A program made the position numbers and the translations under genes. From Plutella xylostella (Eukaryota > Arthropoda > Insecta > Lepidoptera > Plutellidae): 64,000 nucleotides of DNA. This document shows positions 54,721-64,000 of the stretch, piece by piece. How positions within the stretch are numbered: position 1 is the stretch's first letter; each line of letters starts with the position of its first letter. Location of the stretch: the NCBI RefSeq assembly GCF_932276165.1, contig NC_064001.1, positions 10,891,001-10,955,000 on the forward strand. Direction: 5' to 3'. The notes beneath the pieces were generated by a model that was given only the letters and a program-made list of their open reading frames with translations, was not told where the DNA came from and did not search any database.

Positions 54721-55428
54721 ATGAATAATTCGGAATCAAGTAGAAAGTTATTAATAGTCACATTTTCTGTAAATGATAAAGAGCTTAACTTTCTAGTTCA
54801 TACCGGAGCGGCTATATCAATTATCAAGTCGGACACATTAAAGAATTTACCGAACTTAGACCGTAAAGAAGAAAGTCACGGAATACAGGTTTGCGGAATA
54901 GGAGAGGAAAAATTCGAAATAAAAGAATATGTCATTTTAAACGTATTTAACAAATACATACATAACTTTTACGTTATCAACATAAACATTCCATTCGATG
55001 GAATACTAGGAATTGATTTTCTAAAAAAATATAATGCCGAAATAAACCTTGCTAACGCTAAGTTAAAACTGCAAAATAAGGTGCCAATGCCAAATAAATC
55101 TAATGACATAAGAGAAAGGGAACCTTTTTCAAAAATAACAATTAAATCACGAACGGAACAAATAATTCCAATTCTTATAAAAAATGTTAAAAACGGTGAT
55201 TGTATTATCGAACAACAAGAATTAGATAACAAACTTCTAATTCCAAACGCGTTAGTTTCAGTAAAAAATTACGTCGCTTATACTTCTTGTATAAACAAAG
55301 GATTAAAACCAATAGAATACGAAGCCTATCGAGAATTAGAAGGTTTCCCAGTAGAGCTTGAAGAAATGCGTATAAATACAATTAACTACGAACCAAATGG
55401 AGAATGGTTATTGACTACAGGAAACTAA
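54721..55428 (+). pseudogene. Errantivirus protease with mutated active site
   Basis: A retropepsin-like domain occupies about residues 10-110 (FLVHTGAAISII, then GILGIDFLKKYNAEI). The catalytic triplet, normally Asp-Thr-Gly, reads His-Thr-Gly: residue 27 is CAT at 54799-54801. Without the Asp a retropepsin cannot cleave. The frame runs on past the domain into a short linker and ends at 55428, overlapping pol in another frame. The usual first part of reverse transcriptase is absent here. Confidence 0.9.
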
Positions 55429-58085
55429 ATGAAGTGTCTAAAGGTGATAAATATCCCATACCTAACATAGTCGATATTCTAGACAAACTAGGGAAAAGTA
55501 AATACTTTTCTACCCTGGACTTAGCAAGCGGATTCCATCAGATAGAGGTAGATCCTAGAGACGTAGAGAAAACAGCGTTCTCTACAGAAGAAGGTCACTT
55601 TGAATATCTTCGTATGCCGTTTGGTCTGAAAAACGCCCCAGCTACGTTCCAACGAGTGATGGATAATGTCCTCACAGGCCTCACAGAAGACCATTGTCTA
55701 GTTTATCTCGATGACATCATAATACACGCTTCATCATTAGAAGAACACGAGCTGAAACTCAGAAATATTCTTAAAAGACTAAGAGATTATAATCTTAAAC
55801 TCCAACCAGATAAATGCGAATTTTTAAGAAAAGAAGTTGCTTATCTCGGGCACATTATATCTGACCAGGGAATAAAGCCAAACCCCGATAAAATTAAAGC
55901 CGTACAAAACTTTCCGCAACCTAAAACTACGAAGCAGATAAAAGCATTTTTAGGTCTTGCAGGCTATTATCGTAGGTTTATAAATAACTTCTCTGATATA
56001 ACTAAACCACTTACGAAACTATTGAAGAAAAATGCTAAGTACATTTGGACCGAAGAATGTACAAAGGCAATGGAAAAATGTAAGGAATTATTAACGACAG
56101 CCCCAATTTTACAATACCCTGATTTTGAAAAGGAATTTATTGTAACTACAGACGCATCTCAATATGCGATTGGCGGCATATTATCACAAGGAAAAGTTGG
56201 TGAAGATAAACCAATAGCCTATGCTTCACGAACTCTCAACGAATCAGAAACAAGATATTCGACCATAGAAAGAGAGCTTCTGGCAATTAAATGGTATATT
56301 AAACACTTTCGTCCTTACTTATTTGGAAGAAAATTTACAATAGTGACGGATCATCAACCATTAACTTGGTTATTTTCAGTAAAAGATCCCGGTTCACGTC
56401 TTATTCGATGGAGATTAGAACTAGAGCAGTACGATTATAAAATTGTGTACAAACCAGGAAAGAAAAATCAAAACGCGGACGCTCTATCAAGAACAGGTAT
56501 TAACGTGATTGATGATGACATAATGTCCCATTTCAAAGATCAGTTAAAAAACGGGTCGATTGATCCAATTGAGATAACAGAATCAAGTAAGCCGATATTT
56601 CATAAAGATCACGAACATATGGTCTTATTTTTACCATGCGAAATCACGAGTCAAAACGAAATATATGATAAACTTATAACCTACTACTCAAACGAGATAA
56701 CTTCATTAAAACCGGAGATCAATCAAGTCGTTGTCTTCAAAGACCCATACACTAAAGATAAAACATATTATTTATGTTTTAACAGAGATAAAAACATCGA
56801 CGAGGAAACTATGTTGAATTTTTATAAAACTCTAATTAATTTAAAATGTGCTCTGATAGACGAAGGATTCTCTAACAATGAAATACAATTATTATTACCA
56901 GTCATTGCAACAAACGAAAGAGAATATGACATTGAAATGGCAAAACAAGTACTGTCATACATATTCCATGACAGGATAGAATTCCAATTATGTGAATTGA
57001 CAAATAAAATTGTCACACCACCGGAAGATCAAAGGCAAAAAATCATATCTTATTATCATGATTCAAGGTTCACTGCTCATAAAGGAATTGATGAGACGAT
57101 CCGTAGAATAAAACTAAAATACATTTGGAAAAACCTCACAAAAGATGTCAGAGACTACATAAAAACATGCTCGATATGTCAACAGCATAAAATAGACAGA
57201 CATAGTTGGACCCAACCATTTGTTATAACTTCTAGTGCAACAAAGCCCCTAGAAAGGATCAACATAGACATAGTCGAAATAGGAGAAACATCGAATAAAG
57301 TATTCGTTCTAACAATGATAGACGAACTAACTAAATACTTAGCAGCATACATCCTTAAAACGAAAAGCACCTCAGAGGTAACTCTTGTGTTGCTCAGGTA
57401 CTGTCAACATTTTGGAATACCATTAAGAGTACACTCGGATCTTGGTGCTGAGTTTGTATCCAAAGCAATGAAAAAGGTGTGTGAGATACTCGAGATAAAT
57501 AAAACAGAAGCACTAACACAATTCCCTCAGTCAAACGGAAGTGTGGAAAGAGTCCACGCTACTTTAAAAGACACAATAAGATGCCTAAAAACAGATAGCA
57601 ACATATCATGGGAGTTGTCACTCAGTATAGCGGTTATGACATATAATAATTCAAAACACTCCTCCACGGGTTTCACACCTTCAGAATTAATGTTTGGTGA
57701 AACAAGAGATCACCTCAGAACAGTTAACACTGATAGAACAACAAATTTCTATTACAAAACCTTATCAAGCAAATTAAACAAGTTGCATAAAATGGCCATT
57801 GAAACCAACCTCAGAAGTAAAGAGAGAAGCCTAGCTAGAGTAAACAGCAAAAGGAAAGGGCACTCATATAAACCTGGAGAATATGTACTATACAAAGACA
57901 AAAAGAAAGTTGGTTCCAGAATAAGATGGACAGGCCCATTTAAAATCATAAGAACTACAGCAAGAACTATCACAATTCAAACCGAAAGAAATAAAACATT
58001 AACCGTATCCATAGACAGCGTGAAACCTTATTTCCGACGTCTCGTTTCAGATGCACCGCCGTCATCATCAGTGCAAGCATCGTAA
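55404..58085 (+). pseudogene. pol: Errantivirus pol: RT (N-terminally deleted), RNase H, integrase
   Basis: The frame opens directly in the first conserved RT block (VIDYRKLNE). The fingers segment expected before it is in no frame between 55300 and 55404, so a deletion with a frame change lies near 55385-55396. Remaining RT motifs are intact (Asp39 in TLDLASGF, YLDD at 101-104). RNase H follows (Asp250, Glu291, Asp316). Integrase has the HHCC finger (H552, H559, C589, C592), catalytic Asp622, Asp679 and Glu715 (DD-35-E), and a GPF motif near 845. The polymerase is therefore likely dead while integrase looks complete. The end overlaps the env signal-peptide region. Confidence 0.92.
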
Positions 58086-58603
58086 ATATAGAAAGGAGCC
58101 CAGGATTATTCATGAATCCTATTGGAGAAATCTACAATACGAACAACGCATGGAAATTGATAACATTTAGGAATTATGATACTGTAATCTTAGCATATAA
58201 TAAGTTAAATGATATCATTTATGAATTGAATCATTTACAATTTCATAGTAATTTAGTTAACGATACAATACGTTTAGAACCTTTAATTACAAGTTTAAGA
58301 ACGGACATTCAATCCAAAATTAATAATCTACCAACGGTAAAGAAAAATTCAAAAATTAAACGTGGTATCATTAACCCGGTTGGATCCGTATTACGAACAT
58401 TATTTGGAACAATGGACAATACTGATAGGAAAAAGATATCAAATATAATCAAACAAGTACAAAATAATGAGGTCCAAGTTCAAAATTTATTTAAACAACA
58501 AATTCATATCACAGAAACAGCCATTGAATCATTCAATTTAACAATAAAACAACTCAAAACAAATGATATGATAATAAACCGAAATCTTTTACGATTTAGA
58601 AAT
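58050..58603 (+). pseudogene. env: Errantivirus env, 5' part up to the nested element
   Basis: Env is the F-like envelope glycoprotein of insect errantiviruses. An open frame starts at the putative acceptor (58050/58051) and overlaps the end of pol with a hydrophobic stretch fit for a signal peptide. From the Met at 58112 it continues to a dibasic KIKR (residues 81-84) and a glycine-rich hydrophobic segment after it, which match the furin site and fusion-peptide position of F-type envelopes. Helical sequence follows until the frame runs into the nested element and stops at 58607. Confidence 0.82.
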
Positions 58604-59676
58604 GGGTAGCAATAAAACGAGTGACTGTAAATTACAGTTTTAAGTGTCAAAATTAATTAATTTGGGTTATAGAATTACTAAGTGAGCGACTGACTGCGAG
58701 TGACGGGAAATCAACAGAACAGCAACTTAAAAACATTAATTTGAGTTACTTAAAATACAAAATGAGCTGCTTCATAATATTTGAGCGACCTAATATTTGT
58801 TTGAGTGTCAACGTTACGTCCTGCATTTATTTCAATATTTGGCAAATGTATTTTTTATACTGAGCGGCATTTTATCTGAAATGAAGTGTTTCGAATACAA
58901 AAACCACTTTGAAAAATACACTAATGCGCATGAGTATAATGAGCTCATATTTAAAAAATAAAAATAATATGAAATAACCAAGGACTTTGTATATATAGCT
59001 ATATATACAAAGTATTCTATTAGTTGAGAAATTTTATTATTGAAATATAAGGGTAATTAAATAAAACAATTTACTCCGTAAAAATAAAGTAATATGCATG
59101 CATTTATTTCAATCAAATGAACAAAAAATAAAATAAGATGCTTTAGTCAACTTAAAAAAAAACTTCTTATTAATACTAAGAAACATTGATAGGTATGAGG
59201 AGCCCTACTACTCATCGTCACTGGTAAATAAGTGCGGGCTTGGACTTAGTGGGCCGGCCTCGTTTTCTTTTTTGTCCAATCAAAATAAAAAACATAAGCC
59301 CTCAAATAGAATATCAGTAACCAATAATCATTAATAAAGCAGCATAAAAAACTTTGCTCAAAGTGAACTTTTTAGTAGTTCGCTAAGTATAACCTCACTT
59401 AGAAAAATCGAATCTATCTTAATATTGAAGTTGCCCTCTCTGTATTTCCAGTCGCTCACTTAGTAATTAAGTCGCTCGGATAAAATTTTAATATCTGAAA
59501 TGGATTTATCACAATCCACTTTTTGTAAGTTCGTTCTGGATTTTATTATTCATCAATATTCGTCGTCTGTTTAGTAAATTTTTCGCTTACTCAAATTCAT
59601 ACCGCTCAAGTTATTAAAACAGTATTTCACCATCAGTCGCAAAGTAATTTTTTGGTCGCTCGTTTTATAATTCCCC
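58604..59676. mobile_element. 1,073-bp inverted-repeat DNA element inside env
   Basis: The exact 9-bp TTTAGAAAT at 58595-58603 and 59677-59685 brackets the insertion. The termini are imperfect 22-bp inverted repeats (17 of 22 match), sharing GGG and TAAAACGAG. Subterminal GAGCGAC-type motifs recur many times in inverted orientation on the two sides, including a shared 19-mer ATTACTAAGTGAGCGACTG. A perfect 30-bp palindrome is at 58984-59013. There is no ORF of note. GG-rich ends and 8-9 bp duplications recall Merlin or Mutator-like non-autonomous elements, but the family is not assigned. Confidence 0.85.
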
Positions 59677-60948
59677 TTTAGAAATAGTATCAGCAATAAC
59701 AGCATAGCTATCAACGATATCAGCCAACGCCAAGCAATGTTCGAACTCTATGAATATATAGTTAATAATTTAATATTAATTAATAGTAAGTTAGATGAAT
59801 TAGTAAGTGCAATTGACTCAGCTTTTTCTGGTATGATACCTGGAAATATTTTAAGCAATAGCAATCTAGTAAAAGAATTAAATAAAAGCCCAAAAGCAGG
59901 TAAATTTATCGAAAGACCTAGCTTCAATAATATACATAATCTAATGAAAGTCAGTAAATTCAATGCATATTTAGAAGATTTATCCTTTGTATCTGTCGTA
60001 GAAATCCCATTAGTTGATGAAGAACCATTTTTCGGATATCAAATCCTCTCTCTCCCAATGAAAGATAACTTATCTCTATACCATACCCTATTAGTCCAGA
60101 ACAAATATGTAGGATTAACCAGAGATAGAAGATTCTACTCAACATTTGAAGATCTATCAAGCTGCAACGAGTACAACACAGACCGGCTTATCTGTCAATC
60201 AATGATTGTGCATGACGCCAACGCTGAACCGATCTGCGAAACAAGCATCTTACGCCAAGAAAACGACCTATACAACCAACACTGCAACATTATGAGCACT
60301 AAAGGCGAATTCAGAGTGATTCATAGACTCAGGAAAAACACTTGGTTGATAATATACTCAGATAAAGTCAACATAATCGAGGATTGTGGTCACAACTTTA
60401 CTTCAACAAAGTTTCAAGGAGCTGGTATACTTACCTTAGAAAATTACTGCACAGCCACTATCCAAACCACCAAACTGAAAGGTGAAGGTGAAACAGAAAC
60501 AAAGATAAGAATCCCAGATCTAAAGATCGACATTATTTCAGAAATCAACAACCACCCACTCATAGACAGAGTAGCTGAAGTGGAACTTGAACACACCAAG
60601 TACAACAATATCAAACTAGATAACCTAGACAACGCAGCCAACCAAATGAAAAATATAAAATCAGAACTAGAAAGGATCTCAAACCAACCAGTGAGCCTTC
60701 AACAACACGATTCAGTTCTTCTATATATTATTGTAGTCTGCATAATTGGTTACATAATATATCGCTGCTGCAGAGACGAAGGGGAACTTATTATAGGACC
60801 AAGCTTCTGCAGATCACCTCGGTGCCCTGGAAGAAGACGAAACCAAGAAGACGTAGAACTTCAAGTTAGATCAAACACCGATGCAATCTACGCTACAATA
60901 GATCGCTCTCGTGAAAACCGAATCAGAATAAACGAAGAAACCTTGTAA
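59677..60948 (+). pseudogene. env: Errantivirus env, 3' part with transmembrane anchor
   Basis: The frame after the second copy of TTTAGAAAT matches the env frame before the insertion, and the first Met is at 59737. It encodes the rest of the fusion subunit: helical N-part, a Cys-containing ectodomain, a membrane helix (LLYIIVVCIIGYIIY, around residue 330 of the 403-codon frame), a Cys-Cys motif and a ~55-residue cytoplasmic tail. It cannot be made as part of full Env while the nested element is present. Confidence 0.85.
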
Positions 60949-61151
60949 TTGTGTTCAGTGAAAGTGTACCAAACCATTTTTGTTGAGTGCAAGTGTACTA
61001 AATTAGTTAGATAAGATCATTTTATATTTTAAATTGTCTTATAAAATGTTTTGTTTAAGTCCATTTTCATCTTACTTTTGTTAATATTTGTACTATATTT
61101 TGTGTTTCGTTGGAAAATACTCATGTATCTTTCGAGTATAATTTCCAAACT

Positions 61152-61162
61152 AAGGCGGGGGG
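61152..61162 (+). other. Polypurine tract
   Basis: AAGGCGGGGGG directly precedes the 3' LTR and would prime plus-strand synthesis. One C interrupts it. Confidence 0.8.
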
Positions 61163-61660
61163 TGTTATAGAATAACTCTTAGATAACTATAGTAACAATG
61201 TACTAGACCACCCAATACGGATGTCTTATCTCCTGGAAACCATTATCAGTCTATTTTTATAAACAATAGTTCTTTGCAAATATTTTGGCAATGTAATATT
61301 TAATCAACCTATTTTTCTGACCTTTCCATTTAACCTTTCAAACGGAAACTGTTATCAACTATTTTTGAGAACTAAAACAATTAAGCATTTATATAAAATA
61401 ATATATTTAATTACTTTATTTTTTTGATCTTTCTAACCTTTCAGCATAACTATTTTGTTTGTTCTAATTCATGACATCAGCAATAGAGATAAGACTTCAT
61501 GATATAAAAACCCCTCACTTCTATTCATATTCAGTTCATCTCTAGCTTCGTAATTAGCAATAAGTCTAAATTGTAATCTTTATATTTTAATTAAAAGTAA
61601 TTTTCAGTTAATTAATAAAAGTGTTTTTTAAAAAGTCTTCCTGAGATAGTGCAGGTGACA
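61163..61660 (+). repeat. 3' LTR
   Basis: Line-by-line reading shows no difference from the 5' LTR over 498 bp. AATAAA at 61614-61619. Confidence 0.95.
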
Positions 61661-61664
61661 GCGC

Positions 61665-62800
61665 TTGCCTGCATTAGTCTTACTAGAAGTTGTAGAGAAC
61701 AGTTGGTAAGCGCGGACCTCCCGACGGTGGACAGTTCGCGGTACGACAAAGCAAATTTTATTGGTCAAATCAATACAATCAAAGTTATTGTGACATATGC
61801 CGTACAGTGTCATTGCCTCCAGTAAAGTACGTCTATCTTCAAGAGTTTGAAGTTTATATTTCTCCAGAAGTTTTCTGTAAGATAGAGTGGCACGATAGCA
61901 ACGAAAATGCATTGCACGCAAGAACTTTCTCTGCACTCTCTCGATTATATCCTTATATTTGGTGTAAAACGGATTCCAGATAGATACAGCATATTCCAAT
62001 TGGGGCCTAATCAAACTTTTGTACAAATGCAGGTAAGTAGAAGGTTGATGGAAATCATGCGAGGCTCTCATTATAAAACCGTACATTTGATATGCTTTAT
62101 TAACTATTTTATCAATATGTAAGTCAAGATGTAGCTTCTTTTTGGTCTGGACAAATATAAAAAATCGCATTTCACTGACACGAAAGAAGAAGAAGAAGAA
62201 GATGTAGCTTATGATCAAATAGTATTCCTAGGTCTCTTAGTGATTCGACTCTTATTAGCGGTGCATCGCAAAGAGAGTAGGTAAAGTTAACATTTGTAAC
62301 TTTTTTTGAAAACGTTATAAAATTGCACTTTTGTAAATTTAGTTTAAGTTTATTTTGATGGCAATATTCACTCAAGCGGTTTAAATCTTCTTGAAATAAA
62401 TAACTGTCATTAATACTATAAATAGGTTTAAAAGCTTTAAGATCGTCAGCATACATTAAAAATTTTGAATTGAGGAAACATTGTTTAATATCATTAATAA
62501 AAAGGATAAAAAGTAGAGGACCTAAAATTGAGCCTTGGGGGACGCCCGATGTAACTTTAATTGTGCTAGATTGAAACCCGTTGATCAAAACTCTCTGACT
62601 TCTTTCAGTTATGTACGACGAAAACCAACGGAGCAAGTCGCCGCGTATGCCATTAAATGCAATTTTATCAAGTAAAAGTTTGTGGTCCACCTTGTCAAAA
62701 GCCTTACGAAAATCTGTGTAAACAGCATCAACCTGTATTCTTTTGTCCATATTTTCAAACAAATTGTTTGCAAATAAAATAAGATTTGATGCAGTGGTTT
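61665..62800 (-). pseudogene. Antisense jockey-like LINE RT, right part
   Basis: The minus-strand reading starts mid-element (NLFENMDKRIQVDAVYTDFRKAFDKVDH), then VTSGVPQGSILGPLLF, FLMYADDLKAF and LNLQKCNFITFSKK. After a 62-bp insertion it continues with HIDKIVNKAYQMYGFIMRAS, QLEYAVSIWNPF and ERVQRKFLRAMHFR, up to the errantivirus at 61664. The end of the ORF is at 52856-52970. It is 5'-truncated near 62800. Confidence 0.88.
62138..62199 (-). repeat. 62-bp retroposed insert with (GAA)n tail
   Basis: AGATGTAGCTT at 62127-62137 and 62200-62210 flanks the insert exactly, an 11-bp target duplication. The insert ends in (GAA)n. It causes a frame break in the surrounding LINE. Confidence 0.75.
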
Positions 62801-63459
62801 CACGTACTTAATACAAAGTACGTTTATTTTATCAGTTTCTACTAAAGGGTTCTCCTATGTTATGTTATAAGCAAAAATCTTGTATGTCTTAAATATACGT
62901 AGGTAATTAGATTGACTTGAAAATTGCATGAAAACACTATATACCTCACAACTAATATGAGTTTATTAAATTGCATTGCTTTGTGCGATTGCCAAGTCAA
63001 TCTGGTAGATAGGTGGAAAATCTCTCCACCTACCTACCTGATTGACTTACTTTAAGTAATAAGCCCACCGATTTTACTTATCCTTGTTGTGAGATATATA
63101 GAATTCATATTATTATCTTATCTTATTTAAGACAAACAACATTTTTATATTTAAATGGTCCCTACGGTACGATACTTTCAAAGAAGCTGTACGCTTCTGA
63201 GGTCTTGGGATACCGAAACATGCAGATAGGAAGGAGACAGGATAAATAATAAAGTTGCAATTTCCTTCCTTCAAAATACGCGGCAAAGGAAGCAGAAGTG
63301 TTCAGAATTTTTATCTTTAAGGTTCGTCTGTCTGGCTGGTGAAGTAACTACGAATTCTATAAGCAAGTCAATTTTCTTCTTTAGGGATTCACTCCTGGCC
63401 TTCAGCTCCCCAGCCTTCCGGGTGCCTATTCAGTCAGGTGGCATGCGGCCGCTTAATTC
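62801..63459. other. No gene seen; hairpin at 62994-63048
   Basis: AAGTCAATC, then TAGGTGGA and TCCACCTA, then GATTGACTT form a hairpin of ~55 bp. Otherwise AT-rich sequence with no recognised family. Confidence 0.5.
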
Positions 63460-64000
63460 TTAGGACGACGGCTTAGCTCCCGATGAATGTTGTCCGGTTC
63501 GGTGGATAGACTCAGGGAGACGTTTTGTCGGCTGGTGCCAACAGTAGGAGCTCGCGAGGATAGGGTCTGTCTTTGTGAGGCCGGTCATAGGTGGGCTGAG
63601 GTAGTGAAGATGTTTGTGCGGCCTATTCTAGGCGGGATCTTACATGATACGCGGCAGACGGATTACAAACTCCTCTACCGGCTTGATTTGGTGGTCGTGG
63701 GGAATGACGTCAATTCTAACGTACCATTCGGCCCCGACGATAGTCCTCAGAGTCAGGTTCTGCTGTACCTGGAGCCTCTTGCAGTTGGTCGTCGAGCATA
63801 GTGAGTACGCCGGAGCGGCGTAGTTAATACGGAAACGCATGTATGTTTTAAAGATCCCCAGCTTCGTGCGCAGAAGGAGTCGGGAAGCCAACATGGGACA
63901 GAGCATAGCCAATTAGGCCTTCGCCTGGTAGACTGTGTTGACCGTGCAAGCTCTCATGGTGAGCGTGCGCGCAATCGTCACCCTCAGGTATACTTCACTG
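63460..64000 (-). pseudogene. Antisense LINE RT C-terminal fragment, running off the window
   Basis: Minus-strand blocks PMLASRLLLRTKLGIFKTYMR, INYAAPAYSLCS, KRLQVQQNLTLRTIVGAEWYVR and EEFVIRLPRIM form the post-RT region of jockey-like LINEs. The frame is broken near 63910, where upstream sequence still resembles the element in another frame, and decays after 63640. Confidence 0.75.

Larger units (their letters stand above)
52975..61660 (+). mobile_element. Endogenous errantivirus (Ty3/gypsy class), defective
   Basis: Two 498-bp LTRs (52975-53472 and 61163-61660) start TGTTAT, end TGACA and read identically by eye. The flanking GCGC at 52971-52974 and 61661-61664 is the 4-bp target duplication usual for errantiviruses, in an alternating purine/pyrimidine target. 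The internal order is primer site, gag, protease, pol, env, purine tract. Without the nested 1,082 bp in env the element would be ~7.6 kb, similar to other insect errantiviruses. Matching LTRs imply recent integration, yet protease, RT and env all carry disabling lesions, so this copy could only have moved with help or was damaged during its last reverse transcription. Confidence 0.95.

Overview
The window looks like a piece of a moth or butterfly (Lepidoptera) genome. The base is AT-rich intergenic and intronic DNA with small GC-rich exons split by GT-AG introns. It holds many insect-type repeats: tRNA-derived SINEs, non-LTR elements, mariner, hAT-like and foldback MITEs, and a gypsy-class errantivirus. 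I infer the order from repeat style; no species can be named.

Left part (1-18 kb). A minisatellite with a 135-bp higher-order unit (350-1400) is followed, on the minus strand, by three phase-compatible exons of a Dpr-family immunoglobulin cell-surface protein (10469 down to 3399, continuing beyond the left edge). A second minus-strand gene starts at 17801 behind a TATA-plus-initiator core promoter and encodes a secreted or membrane N-terminus that I do not recognise. Between them lie MITEs, a P-element-like fragment and LINE remnants.

Middle (19-45 kb). A full-length non-LTR retrotransposon with an RNase H domain (19126-24387, minus) carries a perfect 12-bp target duplication. It sits just upstream of a host PUF60/half-pint splicing-factor gene (25091-43168, plus). 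I could reconstruct 14 coding exons with consistent phases (591 codons plus stop). Its introns are packed with mobile DNA: a deleted mariner, three LINE remnants or copies, four copies of one SINE family lying very close to splice sites, a hAT-like MITE inside one SINE, a MITE with perfect 55-bp inverted ends, and tandem arrays that begin directly at two splice donors.

Right part (45-64 kb). This is almost entirely nested mobile DNA: SINEs, a 63-bp tandem array with an inverted counterpart, a BEL/Pao pol remnant, a 5' LINE fragment with ORF1 and endonuclease, and an antisense LINE interrupted by an 8.7-kb endogenous errantivirus (52975-61660, TSD GCGC). The errantivirus has two 498-bp LTRs that read as identical, a tRNA-Ser-type primer site, gag, protease, pol and env. 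It is nevertheless clearly defective. The protease active-site Asp is His, the start of reverse transcriptase is missing with a frame change, and env is split by a 1,073-bp inverted-repeat DNA element with its own 9-bp target duplication. That small element, which has no recognisable coding capacity, is the least familiar object in the window.
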